Assembly: GCA_900754965.1 (NCBI GenBank)
Contig: CAAEEO010000052.1
Coordinates: 1-16,526 of the forward strand
Length of the DNA: 16,526 nucleotides
Reading direction: 5' to 3'
From: an uncultured Oscillospiraceae bacterium
GTDB taxonomy: Bacteria > Bacillota > Clostridia > Oscillospirales > Oscillospiraceae
Position 1 is the first letter of the stretch. Each line of letters starts with the position of its first letter. Made by a program: the position numbers and the translations under genes. Of the stretch, positions 6,263 to 15,500 are shown one piece after another. Below the pieces are notes generated by a model. That model made no database searches and had not been told where the DNA came from. It was given only the letters and a program-made list of their open reading frames with translations.

Positions 6263-6351
6263 AGATTAGATAATGGCTGACTGTATCCTGGCTGATATCT
6301 GCCGTAAATCGGATGGTCAGGAACGGCCAACAAAATGAAGGAGGGATCACA

Positions 6352-7074
6352 ATGACCCGGGAAAAACCCGTGTATCATCGAGTCCTGTTGAAATTATCCG
6401 GAGAGGCCCTCTCCGGCGAAAAAGGGACAGGGCTGGATTTTGCAGTGATGAAAGACGTCTGTTTGGCGGTTAAAGAGTGCATGGATATGGGCGTTCAGGT
6501 AGGAATCGTCGTGGGTGGCGGCAACTTCTGGCGTGGTGTGAAGAACGGGGAAGGGTATATGGACCGTTCCCGCGCAGATCACATGGGGATGCTTGCAACT
6601 GTGATGAATGCATTGGCGCTCAGTGATGTGTTTGAGCAAAACGGTGTGGATGCCAGAGTGATGACGGCTGTACCCATGACCGGCTTTGGCGAACCTTTCC
6701 AGAAGGAAGATGCTGTGCGGCATTTACAGGCAGGCCGTGCGGTGATTTTTGGATGCGGCACCGGAAACCCCTATTTCACCACGGATACTGCTGGCGTACT
6801 CAAAGCGCTGGAAATTGATGCAGATGCGATTTTACTTGCCAAAAACATAGACGGGGTCTATTCCGCTGACCCCAACCGGGACCCCAATGCTGTGCGGTAC
6901 GACACCATTTCCTTCGATGAAATGCTGGCAAAGCATTTGGCAGTAATGGACACTGCAGCAACTTCTATGGCAATGGAGAATTCTCTGCCGGTAGAGGTGT
7001 TTGCACTGAAGGACCCGAAGAACATTGTCCGCGTGGTCTGCGGAGAAAAGATCGGAACATCTGTCACGAAGTGA
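6352..7074 (+). CDS. pyrH: UMP kinase (uridylate kinase)
   Basis: It phosphorylates UMP to UDP with ATP in the cytoplasm, the entry step for UTP, CTP and UDP-sugar synthesis. It belongs to the amino-acid-kinase fold and is 240 aa, the normal bacterial length. Visible motifs: LLKLSGEALSG (12-22, phosphate binding), GIVVGGGNFWRG (51-62), AVIFGCGTGNPYFTTDTA (130-147, UMP binding) and ADAILLAKNIDGVYSADPN (157-175). The ATG at 6352 follows AAGGAGGG by 6 nt, so the upstream in-frame ATG at 6313 is rejected. It is the first gene of the cluster here; the usual rpsB-tsf pair is not upstream, having been replaced by spoIIG in divergent orientation. Confidence 0.97.
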   Translation: MTREKPVYHRVLLKLSGEALSGEKGTGLDFAVMKDVCLAVKECMDMGVQVGIVVGGGNFWRGVKNGEGYMDRSRADHMGMLATVMNALALSDVFEQNGVDARVMTAVPMTGFGEPFQKEDAVRHLQAGRAVIFGCGTGNPYFTTDTAGVLKALEIDADAILLAKNIDGVYSADPNRDPNAVRYDTISFDEMLAKHLAVMDTAATSMAMENSLPVEVFALKDPKNIVRVVCGEKIGTSVTK

Positions 7075-7121
7075 CGATTCAAACAGGAGACTCATCATAC
7101 AAATAACAGGAGGAACACAAC

Positions 7122-7673
7122 ATGGCTGACTATCAGGAATTTGAAGGTAAAATGAAAAAATCTCTGGACTTTTTGAGCCAGCAGTTTGCAACCGTACGGG
7201 CAGGCCGGGCCAATGCCGGCGTTCTGGATCAGATCCAGGTTTCCTATTACGGTTCTCCCACTCCCATTCAGCAGGTGGCATCTGTATCTACGCCGGATGC
7301 CAGAACATTGATGATCCAGCCCTGGGACAGCAGCGTCCTGCGGGAGATCGAAAAGGCAATCCAGGCTTCTGAACTGGGCATCAACCCGCAGAACGATGGT
7401 AAGGTCATTCGTCTGGTTTTCCCGCAGCTGACCGAGGATCGGCGTAAAGATCTGGCTAAACAGGTGAAGAAATACGGCGAGGAGGCAAAGGTTGCTGTTC
7501 GGAATATTCGCCGGGATGCAATGGAGAAATTCAAGAAACAGCAGAAAGCGTCTGAAATTACGGAAGATGATTATAAGACCATCGAGAAAGACATCCAGAA
7601 GATGACCGATGACTACATCAAAAAAGTGGATGCGCTGACCGAGAAAAAAGAAAAAGAACTCTTTGAGATCTGA
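7122..7673 (+). CDS. frr: Ribosome recycling factor
   Basis: With EF-G it splits the post-termination ribosome for re-use. It is 183 aa, a typical length, with the standard pattern: MKKSLDFLSQQFATVRAGRAN at the N-terminal helix, a central beta domain (YYGSPTPIQQVASVSTPDARTL, MIQPWD) and VFPQLTEDRRKDLAKQVKKYGEEAKVAVRNIRRD leading into the long C-terminal coiled coil. The ribosome site AGGAGG is 8 nt before the ATG. It lies 47 nt after pyrH with no terminator between, the conserved pyrH-frr pair. Confidence 0.98.
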   Translation: MADYQEFEGKMKKSLDFLSQQFATVRAGRANAGVLDQIQVSYYGSPTPIQQVASVSTPDARTLMIQPWDSSVLREIEKAIQASELGINPQNDGKVIRLVFPQLTEDRRKDLAKQVKKYGEEAKVAVRNIRRDAMEKFKKQQKASEITEDDYKTIEKDIQKMTDDYIKKVDALTEKKEKELFEI

Positions 7674-7687
7674 GAAGGTTTCTGAAA

Positions 7688-8440
7688 ATGGGATTCTTAT
7701 TCGGAAAGAAAAAACCGGCAGAGGCGGGGGCACCTGATTTTAAAAATCTCCCCCGCCATATTGCCATTATTTTGGACGGAAACGGCCGTTGGGCGCAAAA
7801 TCGCGGTCTGCCCAGAACGGCCGGTCATGCCGCCGGTGCGGAAACCTTCCGGCGAATTGCAACATACTGTAAAAGCATTGGCTTGGAATACCTGACGGTA
7901 TATGCCTTTTCTACGGAAAACTGGAAACGGCCGAAAAATGAAGTGGACACCATTATGTCTCTTCTGGAAAAATACCTTTATGAGGCGATTGATCAGATGG
8001 AGCGGGACCGTGTCAAAATGCAGTTTTTCGGAGATACTTCGGTGCTGTCTCCCAAATTGCAGGATCTGATCCAAAGGACGCGGGAAATCTCCAGGCACTA
8101 TGAAGGCTGTCAGGTCAATATTTGCCTGAACTACGGTGGCCGGGACGAGATTCTGCGTGGTATCCAAAAATACGCGGAGGAATACAAGAACGGGACTGCA
8201 CCGGAATTGACGGAAGAGACATTTGGAAACTATCTGTATTCTTCTGGTGTGCCGGACCCGGATTTGCTTATTCGCCCGGGGGGAGAGTTCCGCCTGTCTA
8301 ATTTTCTGATGTGGCAGTCTGCGTATTCCGAGTTGTATTTTACAGACACTCTCTGGCCGGACTTCACCGAACAGGAGATCAATCAGGCCATTGCGGAGTA
8401 TCAGCATAGAGACCGCAGATTTGGAGGCGTAAAAGCTTGA
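7688..8440 (+). CDS. uppS: Isoprenyl transferase (undecaprenyl diphosphate synthase)
   Basis: It adds isopentenyl diphosphate units in cis to make the undecaprenyl carrier used for peptidoglycan and other wall polymers. It is 250 aa. HIAIILDGNGRWAQNRG (24-40) carries the metal-binding D30. FSTENWKRP (74-82) and RPGGEFRLSNFLMWQSAYSE (196-215) form the substrate and IPP-binding sites; the latter reads RPGGE where RTSGE is common elsewhere. It starts 14 nt after frr. The ATG at 7688 has GAGAAGG about 9 nt upstream, and its stop overlaps the start of cdsA. Chain length (C55) is assumed from the operon and family. Confidence 0.95.
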   Translation: MGFLFGKKKPAEAGAPDFKNLPRHIAIILDGNGRWAQNRGLPRTAGHAAGAETFRRIATYCKSIGLEYLTVYAFSTENWKRPKNEVDTIMSLLEKYLYEAIDQMERDRVKMQFFGDTSVLSPKLQDLIQRTREISRHYEGCQVNICLNYGGRDEILRGIQKYAEEYKNGTAPELTEETFGNYLYSSGVPDPDLLIRPGGEFRLSNFLMWQSAYSELYFTDTLWPDFTEQEINQAIAEYQHRDRRFGGVKA

Positions 8441-9255
8441 AAACACGAGTAATTGTGGGCGCGGTTGCGATCCCACTGATCGTTCTTGTTATTTTCTTTG
8501 CCCCCCTTTGGGTGCTTGGCGGATTATTGGGGGCAGTAGCCGCCATTGGTGCGTGGGAATTGCTGCGCTGTGTGCAGCCGGATTTGCCAATTCGAATGGT
8601 CGTGTACGCCGCCGTGGCGGCGTTTGTGCTGCCGCTGTTCACCAGTATGGGGCATTATGCGCTGGTGGAACGGCTGACGCTTTGGGGACTGGTTGTGGTC
8701 ATGTTCTGTGAACTGATGCTCACATTCCGCAAAGAGGAACGAATGGACTTCAGTCAGGTCATGTTGGTGGTATTTGCAGGCTTTGTCCTGCCCATGCTGT
8801 TCACCACACTGGTTCGTCTGCGGATGATGGAACACGGTTCCGTGTTCGTTCTGCTGCCCTTCGTTGTGGCGTTTTCCAGTGATTCCGGGGCATATTTTGC
8901 AGGACTGTATTTGGGAAAACATAAATTGGCTCCGGCACTTTCTCCGAAAAAAACCATCGAAGGCAGTGTGGGTGGATTTGCCGCAGCCATTCTGCTGTGC
9001 CTGGTTTATGGCGGCATCTTAAAAGCCTTCGATTTGAATGTGAATTTCCTGGTTCTGGGAATTTACGGATTCCTGGGCAGCCTTGTGGGACAGTTGGGAG
9101 ATTTGAGCTTTTCCGCCATCAAACGGCTCCACGGCGTGAAGGATTACAGCCATGTGATCCCCGGACATGGTGGGATTTTGGACCGTTTTGACAGTATGCT
9201 GTTCATTGCTCCTTTGATGGAACTTCTGCTGATGTGGGTTCCTGCAATCATGTGA
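8437..9255 (+). CDS. cdsA: Phosphatidate cytidylyltransferase
   Basis: This membrane enzyme makes CDP-diacylglycerol from phosphatidic acid and CTP, the branch point of phospholipid synthesis. It is 272 aa with about eight hydrophobic segments. The family signature is complete near the C terminus: SAIKRLHGVKDY (226-237) and HGGILDRFDSM (244-254), holding the metal-binding aspartates. SDSGAYFAGLYLGKHKLAP (148-166) and SPKKTIEGSVGG (169-180) are also standard. It starts at a TTG whose bases overlap the uppS TGA (TTGA), with GGAGG 9 nt upstream, so the two genes are translationally coupled. Confidence 0.96.
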   Translation: MKTRVIVGAVAIPLIVLVIFFAPLWVLGGLLGAVAAIGAWELLRCVQPDLPIRMVVYAAVAAFVLPLFTSMGHYALVERLTLWGLVVVMFCELMLTFRKEERMDFSQVMLVVFAGFVLPMLFTTLVRLRMMEHGSVFVLLPFVVAFSSDSGAYFAGLYLGKHKLAPALSPKKTIEGSVGGFAAAILLCLVYGGILKAFDLNVNFLVLGIYGFLGSLVGQLGDLSFSAIKRLHGVKDYSHVIPGHGGILDRFDSMLFIAPLMELLLMWVPAIM

Positions 9256-9264
9256 GGTGAAACC

Positions 9265-10419
9265 ATGGTCAAAGCAATTTCAATTTTGGGTTCCAGCGGC
9301 TCTATCGGGCGCCAGACGGTGGCTGTTGCACAGCGTCTGCAGATTCCTGTCAAAGCTATTTCGGTACAGAAAAGTATTGGATTGGCCGAAGAACAGGCGC
9401 GTCTGCTCCATCCGGAGCTGGTGGCTGTGTATGATGAGGATGCGGCTGCAGCACTGCGGGAAAAACTATCTGATACGGATATTCGTGTGATTTCCGGCGA
9501 GGAAGGTCTAATCGCAGCTGCTACGATTCCCGGCGCCGACTGCGTTGTAACGGCAGTTTCGGGAGCCATTGGCCTGCGGCCTACCTTGGCCGCCATTGAT
9601 ACCGGCCGCCGGATTGCACTGGCAAACAAAGAAACCCTTGTCTGCGCAGGAAACATTGTGATGAGCCGTGCCAGAGAAAAGGGAGCAGAAATTCTGCCGG
9701 TGGATTCTGAACATTCTGCGATTTTTCAATGCCTGACCGGACGGGACAGAGGCGAGCTGAAACGCATTCTGCTCACAGGTTCCGGCGGTCCCTTCCGCGG
9801 ACGGCCGTTGGAGGAACTGCGGGACATCACGCCGGAACAGGCGGTGAAACACCCCAACTGGAGTATGGGGGCAAAAATCAGCGTGGACAGTGCAACCATG
9901 ATGAATAAGGGTCTGGAGTTCATTGAGGCTATGCATCTGTTCGATTGCACACCACAGGAAATTCAGGTGATTATTCACCCGGAAAGCGTCATACACTCTA
10001 TGGTAGAGTTGGTGGATGGCAGTGTGATCGCGCAGTTGGGTGTGCCGGATATGGGATTGCCCATTCAGCTGGCGCTGACCTGGCCGGAACGGGTTGCCTC
10101 CGGTGCGGAGCAGTTGGATCTGTTTTCTCTGGGGAAAATGACCTTCGAGGAACCGGATCTGAAAAAACTGCCTTGCCTGGCACTGGCTATTCAGTGTGCC
10201 GAAACTGGCGGGACGGCCACCACGATTCTCAGCGCCGCCAACGAGATTGCGGTCGCTCTGTTCCTTGCGCGCCAAATTGGCTATACGCAGATCTACGATT
10301 GTGTAGCAGCGGCGCTGGATCGGATTGCGATTGTTTCTGACCCCGATCTGGAAACGATTTTGGAGGCAGATCGTGCGGCGCGTATTTTTGTCAGGGAGCA
10401 TTTTGGTCAATGTATGTAA
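9265..10419 (+). CDS. dxr: 1-deoxy-D-xylulose 5-phosphate reductoisomerase
   Basis: It catalyses the second, committed step of the MEP isoprenoid pathway (DXP to MEP, NADPH and divalent metal), feeding IPP to UppS in the same cluster. It is 384 aa. Seen: the NADPH loop LGSSGSIGRQT (8-18), LANKETLVCAG (119-129), the metal ligands in PVDSEHSAIFQCL (D147, E149), TGSGGPFR, HPNWSMGAKISVDSATMMNK with NKGLEFIEA (E218), HPESVIHSMVEL and ALTWPER. The ATG has GAGGTG 6 nt upstream and lies 9 nt after cdsA. Its last 10 nt overlap the start of rseP. Confidence 0.97.
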   Translation: MVKAISILGSSGSIGRQTVAVAQRLQIPVKAISVQKSIGLAEEQARLLHPELVAVYDEDAAAALREKLSDTDIRVISGEEGLIAAATIPGADCVVTAVSGAIGLRPTLAAIDTGRRIALANKETLVCAGNIVMSRAREKGAEILPVDSEHSAIFQCLTGRDRGELKRILLTGSGGPFRGRPLEELRDITPEQAVKHPNWSMGAKISVDSATMMNKGLEFIEAMHLFDCTPQEIQVIIHPESVIHSMVELVDGSVIAQLGVPDMGLPIQLALTWPERVASGAEQLDLFSLGKMTFEEPDLKKLPCLALAIQCAETGGTATTILSAANEIAVALFLARQIGYTQIYDCVAAALDRIAIVSDPDLETILEADRAARIFVREHFGQCM

Positions 10420-11453
10420 TCATTTCGATTCTGATTTTTGGTGTACTGATCGCAATTCATGAGTTTGGACATTTTATCACTGCAAAGCTTTGCGGTGTGC
10501 GAGTGTTGGAGTTTTCCATTGGAATGGGCCCTGCCCTGCTAAAAAAACAGGGGACGGAGACAGTGTATTCGCTGCGTCTGCTGCCCATTGGCGGTTTTTG
10601 CGCCATGGAAGGGGAAGACAGTGAGTCGGATGATCCCCGTGCTTTCAGCAATCAGGGACGATTGAAAAAGATCCTGATCCTGTTGGCAGGCGCAGGTATG
10701 AATTTTTTACTGGGCTTTATCCTTTTGGTTACGATTTATGCCTGTAATGGAGTTCCCCGGGCTGAAATCACAGATTTCATGGATGGATGCCCTTATCAGG
10801 GGGAAACGGCTTTGCAGGAGGGCGACCTGTTTTGGGAAATTGACGGGCACCGGGTTCGTACCACGGAAGATGTGTCCAGATATCTGTCCAGAGGCGGAGA
10901 AGTGCATGACATTGCCGTAAAACGGAATGGAGAAATTCTTTTACTGGAAGATTTTACAATCACGCCGCAGAAATATGAGGGGCAGACCGCTCCGATGTAC
11001 GGATTCTTTTTCCAGGCAGTTTCCCGATCCCCGCTGTCGATCCTGCAATATTCCTGGGAGCAGTCGGTGAACTTTGTGCGGATGGTTTGGGAAAGCATTG
11101 TACAGTTGGTTTCCGGCAACTACGGAATCAAAGATCTCAGTGGTGTCGTCGGGATCGTCGGGATGATGAACGATGTTGGACAGCAGTCTGAGACGACATA
11201 CCTTGCGTTTCTGAATCTGGCTAATTTGTCTGCTTTCATTGCGGTGAACCTGGCTGTGATGAATCTGCTGCCTATCCCTGCACTGGATGGTGGGCGGATT
11301 TTCTTCCTGCTGTTATACTGGCCCATTGAAAAAATTCTGGGTCGGAAAATTAATCCCAAATTTGAGCAGTATGTGAATTCTATTTTCCTCATTGCGCTGA
11401 TGGGATTGATGGTGTATTTGATGTTCAATGATGTTTTAAGGATCGTTGGGTGA
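10410..11453 (+). CDS. rseP: Site-2 zinc metalloprotease RseP/RasP
   Basis: This intramembrane protease cleaves membrane-embedded substrates such as anti-sigma factors and remnant signal peptides. It is 347 aa. The zinc motif HEFGH (17-21) is in the first transmembrane segment, and the third zinc ligand is in NLLPIPALDGGR (D293). A PDZ domain lies between (about 115-185, with ALQEGDLFWEIDGHRV), followed by membrane segments around 265-305 and 322-340. The ATG overlaps the 3' end of dxr by 10 nt and has a GGGAGC-like ribosome site about 14 nt upstream, so translation probably depends on coupling to dxr. The physiological substrate is unknown. Confidence 0.95.
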   Translation: MYVIISILIFGVLIAIHEFGHFITAKLCGVRVLEFSIGMGPALLKKQGTETVYSLRLLPIGGFCAMEGEDSESDDPRAFSNQGRLKKILILLAGAGMNFLLGFILLVTIYACNGVPRAEITDFMDGCPYQGETALQEGDLFWEIDGHRVRTTEDVSRYLSRGGEVHDIAVKRNGEILLLEDFTITPQKYEGQTAPMYGFFFQAVSRSPLSILQYSWEQSVNFVRMVWESIVQLVSGNYGIKDLSGVVGIVGMMNDVGQQSETTYLAFLNLANLSAFIAVNLAVMNLLPIPALDGGRIFFLLLYWPIEKILGRKINPKFEQYVNSIFLIALMGLMVYLMFNDVLRIVG

Positions 11454-11457
11454 TAGT

Positions 11458-12510
11458 ATGAAACGGAATGACACGAAAATGATCCATGTGGGCGGAGTGG
11501 CCGTTGGCGGGGCAAATCCCGTGACGGTCCAGTCCATGTGTAATACGAAAACACAGGATGTAGAGGGAACGCTACATCAAATCAGCGCCATGGCTGCGGC
11601 CGGATGTGACATTGTGCGTCTGGCAGTTCCAAATATGGAGGCAGCAAGAGCAATCAGCTCCATTCGGGAGCGGTCGCCGTTGCCGATTGTGGCAGATATT
11701 CACTTTGATTATCGCTTGGCTTTGGAGGCTGCGGCAAGAGGCGCAGATAAGATCCGCATCAATCCCGGCAATATCGGTGATGCGGATCATGTGAAAGCAG
11801 TGGCGCAGTGCTGCCGGGAGCGTAAGATTCCTATCCGGATCGGAGTCAATGGCGGCAGTTTGGAAAAAGGCTTGTTGGAGAAATACGGCCATTTGACAGC
11901 TGAGGCATTGGTGGACAGTGCCAGAAATGAAATTGCACTGCTCAATCGGTTCGATTTTGACGATATTTGCCTTTCGTTGAAGACTTCTTCTGTCCCACTG
12001 ACCATCGAGGCCTATCGCTTGGCAGCGGAAGAATTCCCGTATCCGCTGCACTTGGGTGTGACAGAGACGGGAACGGTACAAAATGGTACCATTTTGTCCG
12101 CAGTGGGGATTGGTACCCTGTTGTGTGAGGGAATCGGAAACACCATCCGCGTTTCTTTGACGGGAGACCCGGTGGAGGAAGTGCGAGTCGGCGTTTCTAT
12201 TTTGAAAGCAGCCGGCCTGAAAAAGGGCGGAGTGCGTCTGATTTCCTGCCCGACCTGCGGCAGAACGGAGATCGACCTGATCTCTCTGGCACAGACGGTG
12301 GAACAGCGTCTGGCCGGAATCGATCAAGATATCACGGTTGCCGTGATGGGCTGCGTTGTCAACGGCCCCGGTGAGGCCCGGGAGGCGGATTACGGAATCG
12401 CAGGTGGGAAGGATTGCGGCATGCTGTTCAAAAAAGGAGAGATCATTGCAAAGGTCCCGGAAGACCGACTGTGCGATGCGCTCCTGGAGATGATTGAGAA
12501 GGGCGAATAA
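11458..12510 (+). CDS. ispG: (E)-4-hydroxy-3-methylbut-2-enyl-diphosphate synthase
   Basis: It is the [4Fe-4S] enzyme of the penultimate MEP-pathway step (MEcPP to HMBPP), also called GcpE. The 350-aa product has an N-terminal TIM barrel (VGGANPVTVQSMCNTKTQD, VADIHFDYRLA, RINPGNIG, IGVNGGSLE) and a C-terminal cluster domain with ISCPTCGRTEIDL (C264, C267) and VMGCVVNGPGEA (C299, E306), all four cluster ligands. The ATG at 11458 is preferred (GGGTGA 4 nt upstream, 4 nt after rseP); a TTG at 11446 would overlap rseP and add 4 residues. It sits with dxr and uppS, so two MEP steps and their consumer are co-transcribed. Confidence 0.96.
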   Translation: MKRNDTKMIHVGGVAVGGANPVTVQSMCNTKTQDVEGTLHQISAMAAAGCDIVRLAVPNMEAARAISSIRERSPLPIVADIHFDYRLALEAAARGADKIRINPGNIGDADHVKAVAQCCRERKIPIRIGVNGGSLEKGLLEKYGHLTAEALVDSARNEIALLNRFDFDDICLSLKTSSVPLTIEAYRLAAEEFPYPLHLGVTETGTVQNGTILSAVGIGTLLCEGIGNTIRVSLTGDPVEEVRVGVSILKAAGLKKGGVRLISCPTCGRTEIDLISLAQTVEQRLAGIDQDITVAVMGCVVNGPGEAREADYGIAGGKDCGMLFKKGEIIAKVPEDRLCDALLEMIEKGE

Positions 12511-12515
12511 ATTCC

Positions 12516-15500
12516 ATGGCAAAAGTACCATTTTTAGATATTTTTCCCGGATGCGGCGGGATGGAAGACCTGTGCGGCGGAATGAGTCGAGCAACGGTCA
12601 GCCAGGTTCTTATCACAAAAGAGAGCCAGTTGATGGAAATCGTGGCCGATTTCACCCGCGCTCCTGCACCGGCAGAACTGACTGCTGTGGAATCCCGCAT
12701 CGCAGATGATTACGGTCTGAATCGGGTTTCTGTTCAGGCGAACTATCCCAAGGAGACCGAAAGCAAAAATGGCGGCGGGGAAGTGGTCATGGGGCGCAAG
12801 CTCAACATCAAAAATCTGATGCAAATTGGAGACTTGACACCGGACTCCGGCAACGTGGCTGTATCCGGTCGGGTATTTTTCGCAGAATCCCGGGATATTG
12901 CAAAGCGGAATGCCACCATTATGACCTTTGATATTACAGACTGTACCGGTTCTGTGCGCTGTACCAAATTCCTGAAGTCCGACGAGGAGAAGGTGGCAGT
13001 GGATAAAATCCGGGAAGGCGACTATGTTACCGTTACTGGATATATGGGTTACAGTAAGTACGAAGAGGACATGGTGCTGGAGCCGAAAAATGTATGGAAG
13101 ATCAAGCATGAGATCCGGCAGGATACCTGCGAGGAGAAACATATTGAGCTGCACTTACATACCAGGTTTTCCAATACGGATGCGCTGACAGAGCCAAAAG
13201 AAGTTGTCAAACGGGCAGCCCAGTGGGGGATGCCCGCCATTGCTGTTACGGACCATGGCGTTGTCCAGGCGTTTCCGGATATGTGGCATGCCGGAAAAGA
13301 CTACGGCGTGAAAATTATCTACGGCGTGGAAGGCTACTATGTGGATGATATGCATATCAAACAGCCTGTGAAAGGACACAGCGATCTGCCGCTGACATCC
13401 GAATTTATTGCCTTTGATATCGAAACGACAGGACTCAGCCCACAAAATGACCGCATGACAGAAATCGGCGCTATTCTGTTTCAGGGCGGAGAGATCAAAC
13501 AAAACTTCCAGTGTTTTGTCAATCCCCATATGCCCATTCCGCCGGACATCAAGCGTCTGACCGGTATTTCTGACGAGGATGTGAAAGATGCTCCGGATGA
13601 AGATGAAGCCATGCGCCGGTTTCTGGAATTTGTAGACGGTCGCCCTATCATTGCACATAATGCGGATTTCGATACCAGTTTCATGCGGGAGGCCTGCAAA
13701 CGCTCGGGGATTCCTTTCCATCCCGTTGTAATTGATACTCTCGTATTGGCACAGTGCCTGATGACCGATTTGAAACGGTTCAAGTTAGACATTGTGTCCA
13801 GAAAATTGAAACTGCCGGAATTTAATCACCATAGAGCCTACGACGATGCTGCCGTGGTGGCGCGGATCATGGGCAAGTTCATTCCTATGCTGGCGGAGCG
13901 CGGAGCCCAAAAGGTGAGTGATATTAACGAGGCGGTTTCTGGACTGCACAGATTGGATCTGGGCAGAAATAGGCATATTTGTCTGCTGGCTAAGAATAAA
14001 GCCGGTTTGAAAAATTTATATAAGATTATTTCCGCTTCTCAGATAGAGCATTATAACAAAAGTCGGAAACACCCCACCATGCCCAGAAGTCTGATTGAGC
14101 AGTACCGGGAAAATATTTTTGTGGGCTCTGCCTGCGAGGCCGGAGAACTTTATGATGCAGTTCTTCGCGGCAAAACAGAGGCCGAGATTGAAGAAATTGC
14201 CTCATTCTATGATTATCTGGAGATCATGCCTTTGCTGAATAATCGATTCTTAATTGAGAATGGAACGGTCAAAAGCGATGAGGATCTGCGGGAAATCAAT
14301 CGAAAAATAGTGGCGTTGGGTAAAAAAATGGGAAAACCGGTAGTTGCCACGTGTGATGTACACTTTCTGGACCCGGAAGATGAAATCTACCGCAAAATTC
14401 TGCTTTCGTCCAAAAAGTTTGCCGATGCAGACAAGGACTTACCCATCTATTTCCGCACGACAGATGAAGTGCTGAAGGAATTTGCTTATCTGGGTGAAGA
14501 GATCTGTCGGGAAGTGGTAATCACGAACCCCAAAATGATCGCTGATCAAGTGGAAGAGTTCGACCTGCTGCCAAAGGACTTGTTTGCGCCTAAGATTGAA
14601 AATTCCAAGGAAGAACTGGAGAGACTGGTTCTCGGAAAGATGCATCGAATCTATGGAGATAACCCCGATCCGATCGTCACAGAACGAGTCAATACAGAGT
14701 TGCGTACGATTTTGGATCACGAGTATGATGTGATTTACATGAGCGCACAGAAACTGGTGCAGAATTCTCTGGAGCATGGGTATCTGGTTGGTAGCCGAGG
14801 CAGTGTTGGTTCGTCCATTGTGGCCTATATGTCTGGAATCACAGAAGTGAACTCTCTGCCGCCCCACTATATTTGTCCCAACTGCAAAAATGCGGAATTT
14901 ATCACTGACGGTTCTTACGGCTGTGGTGCGGATATGCCCGATAAGACCTGCCCGGTGTGTGGGACGAAATACAGGAAAGACGGATTTGACATTCCTTTTG
15001 AGACTTTCCTGGGATTTCCCGGAAACGAAAAAACACCGGATATCGACTTGAACTTCTCCGGTGAATACCAGGCGAATGCACATAATTACACCAGAGAACT
15101 TTTTGGTGCCGACCACGTGTTTAAGGCAGGTACTATTGGTACGCTGGCAGATAAAACTGCCTACGGTATGGCGAAAAAGTATCTGGAAGAGCATGATCTG
15201 CATGTGACCAAGGCGGAGGAAAATCGTCTGGCGAAAGGCTGTGTTGGGGTTAAGCGCACCACCGGGCAGCATCCCGGCGGTCTGGTCATTATCCCGCAGG
15301 ATATGGAAGTAACGGATTTTTGCCCCATTCAGTGGGCAGCCGAAGACCCGGATTGCGGCATTATGACGACTCACTTTGAATATCACTGCATGGAAAACAA
15401 CCTGCTGAAATTGGACGAGTTGGGCCATGATGACCCCACCATGATTCGTATGCTGGAGGACATGACCGGTGTCAATGCCCAGGAAATCCAGTTGGACGAT

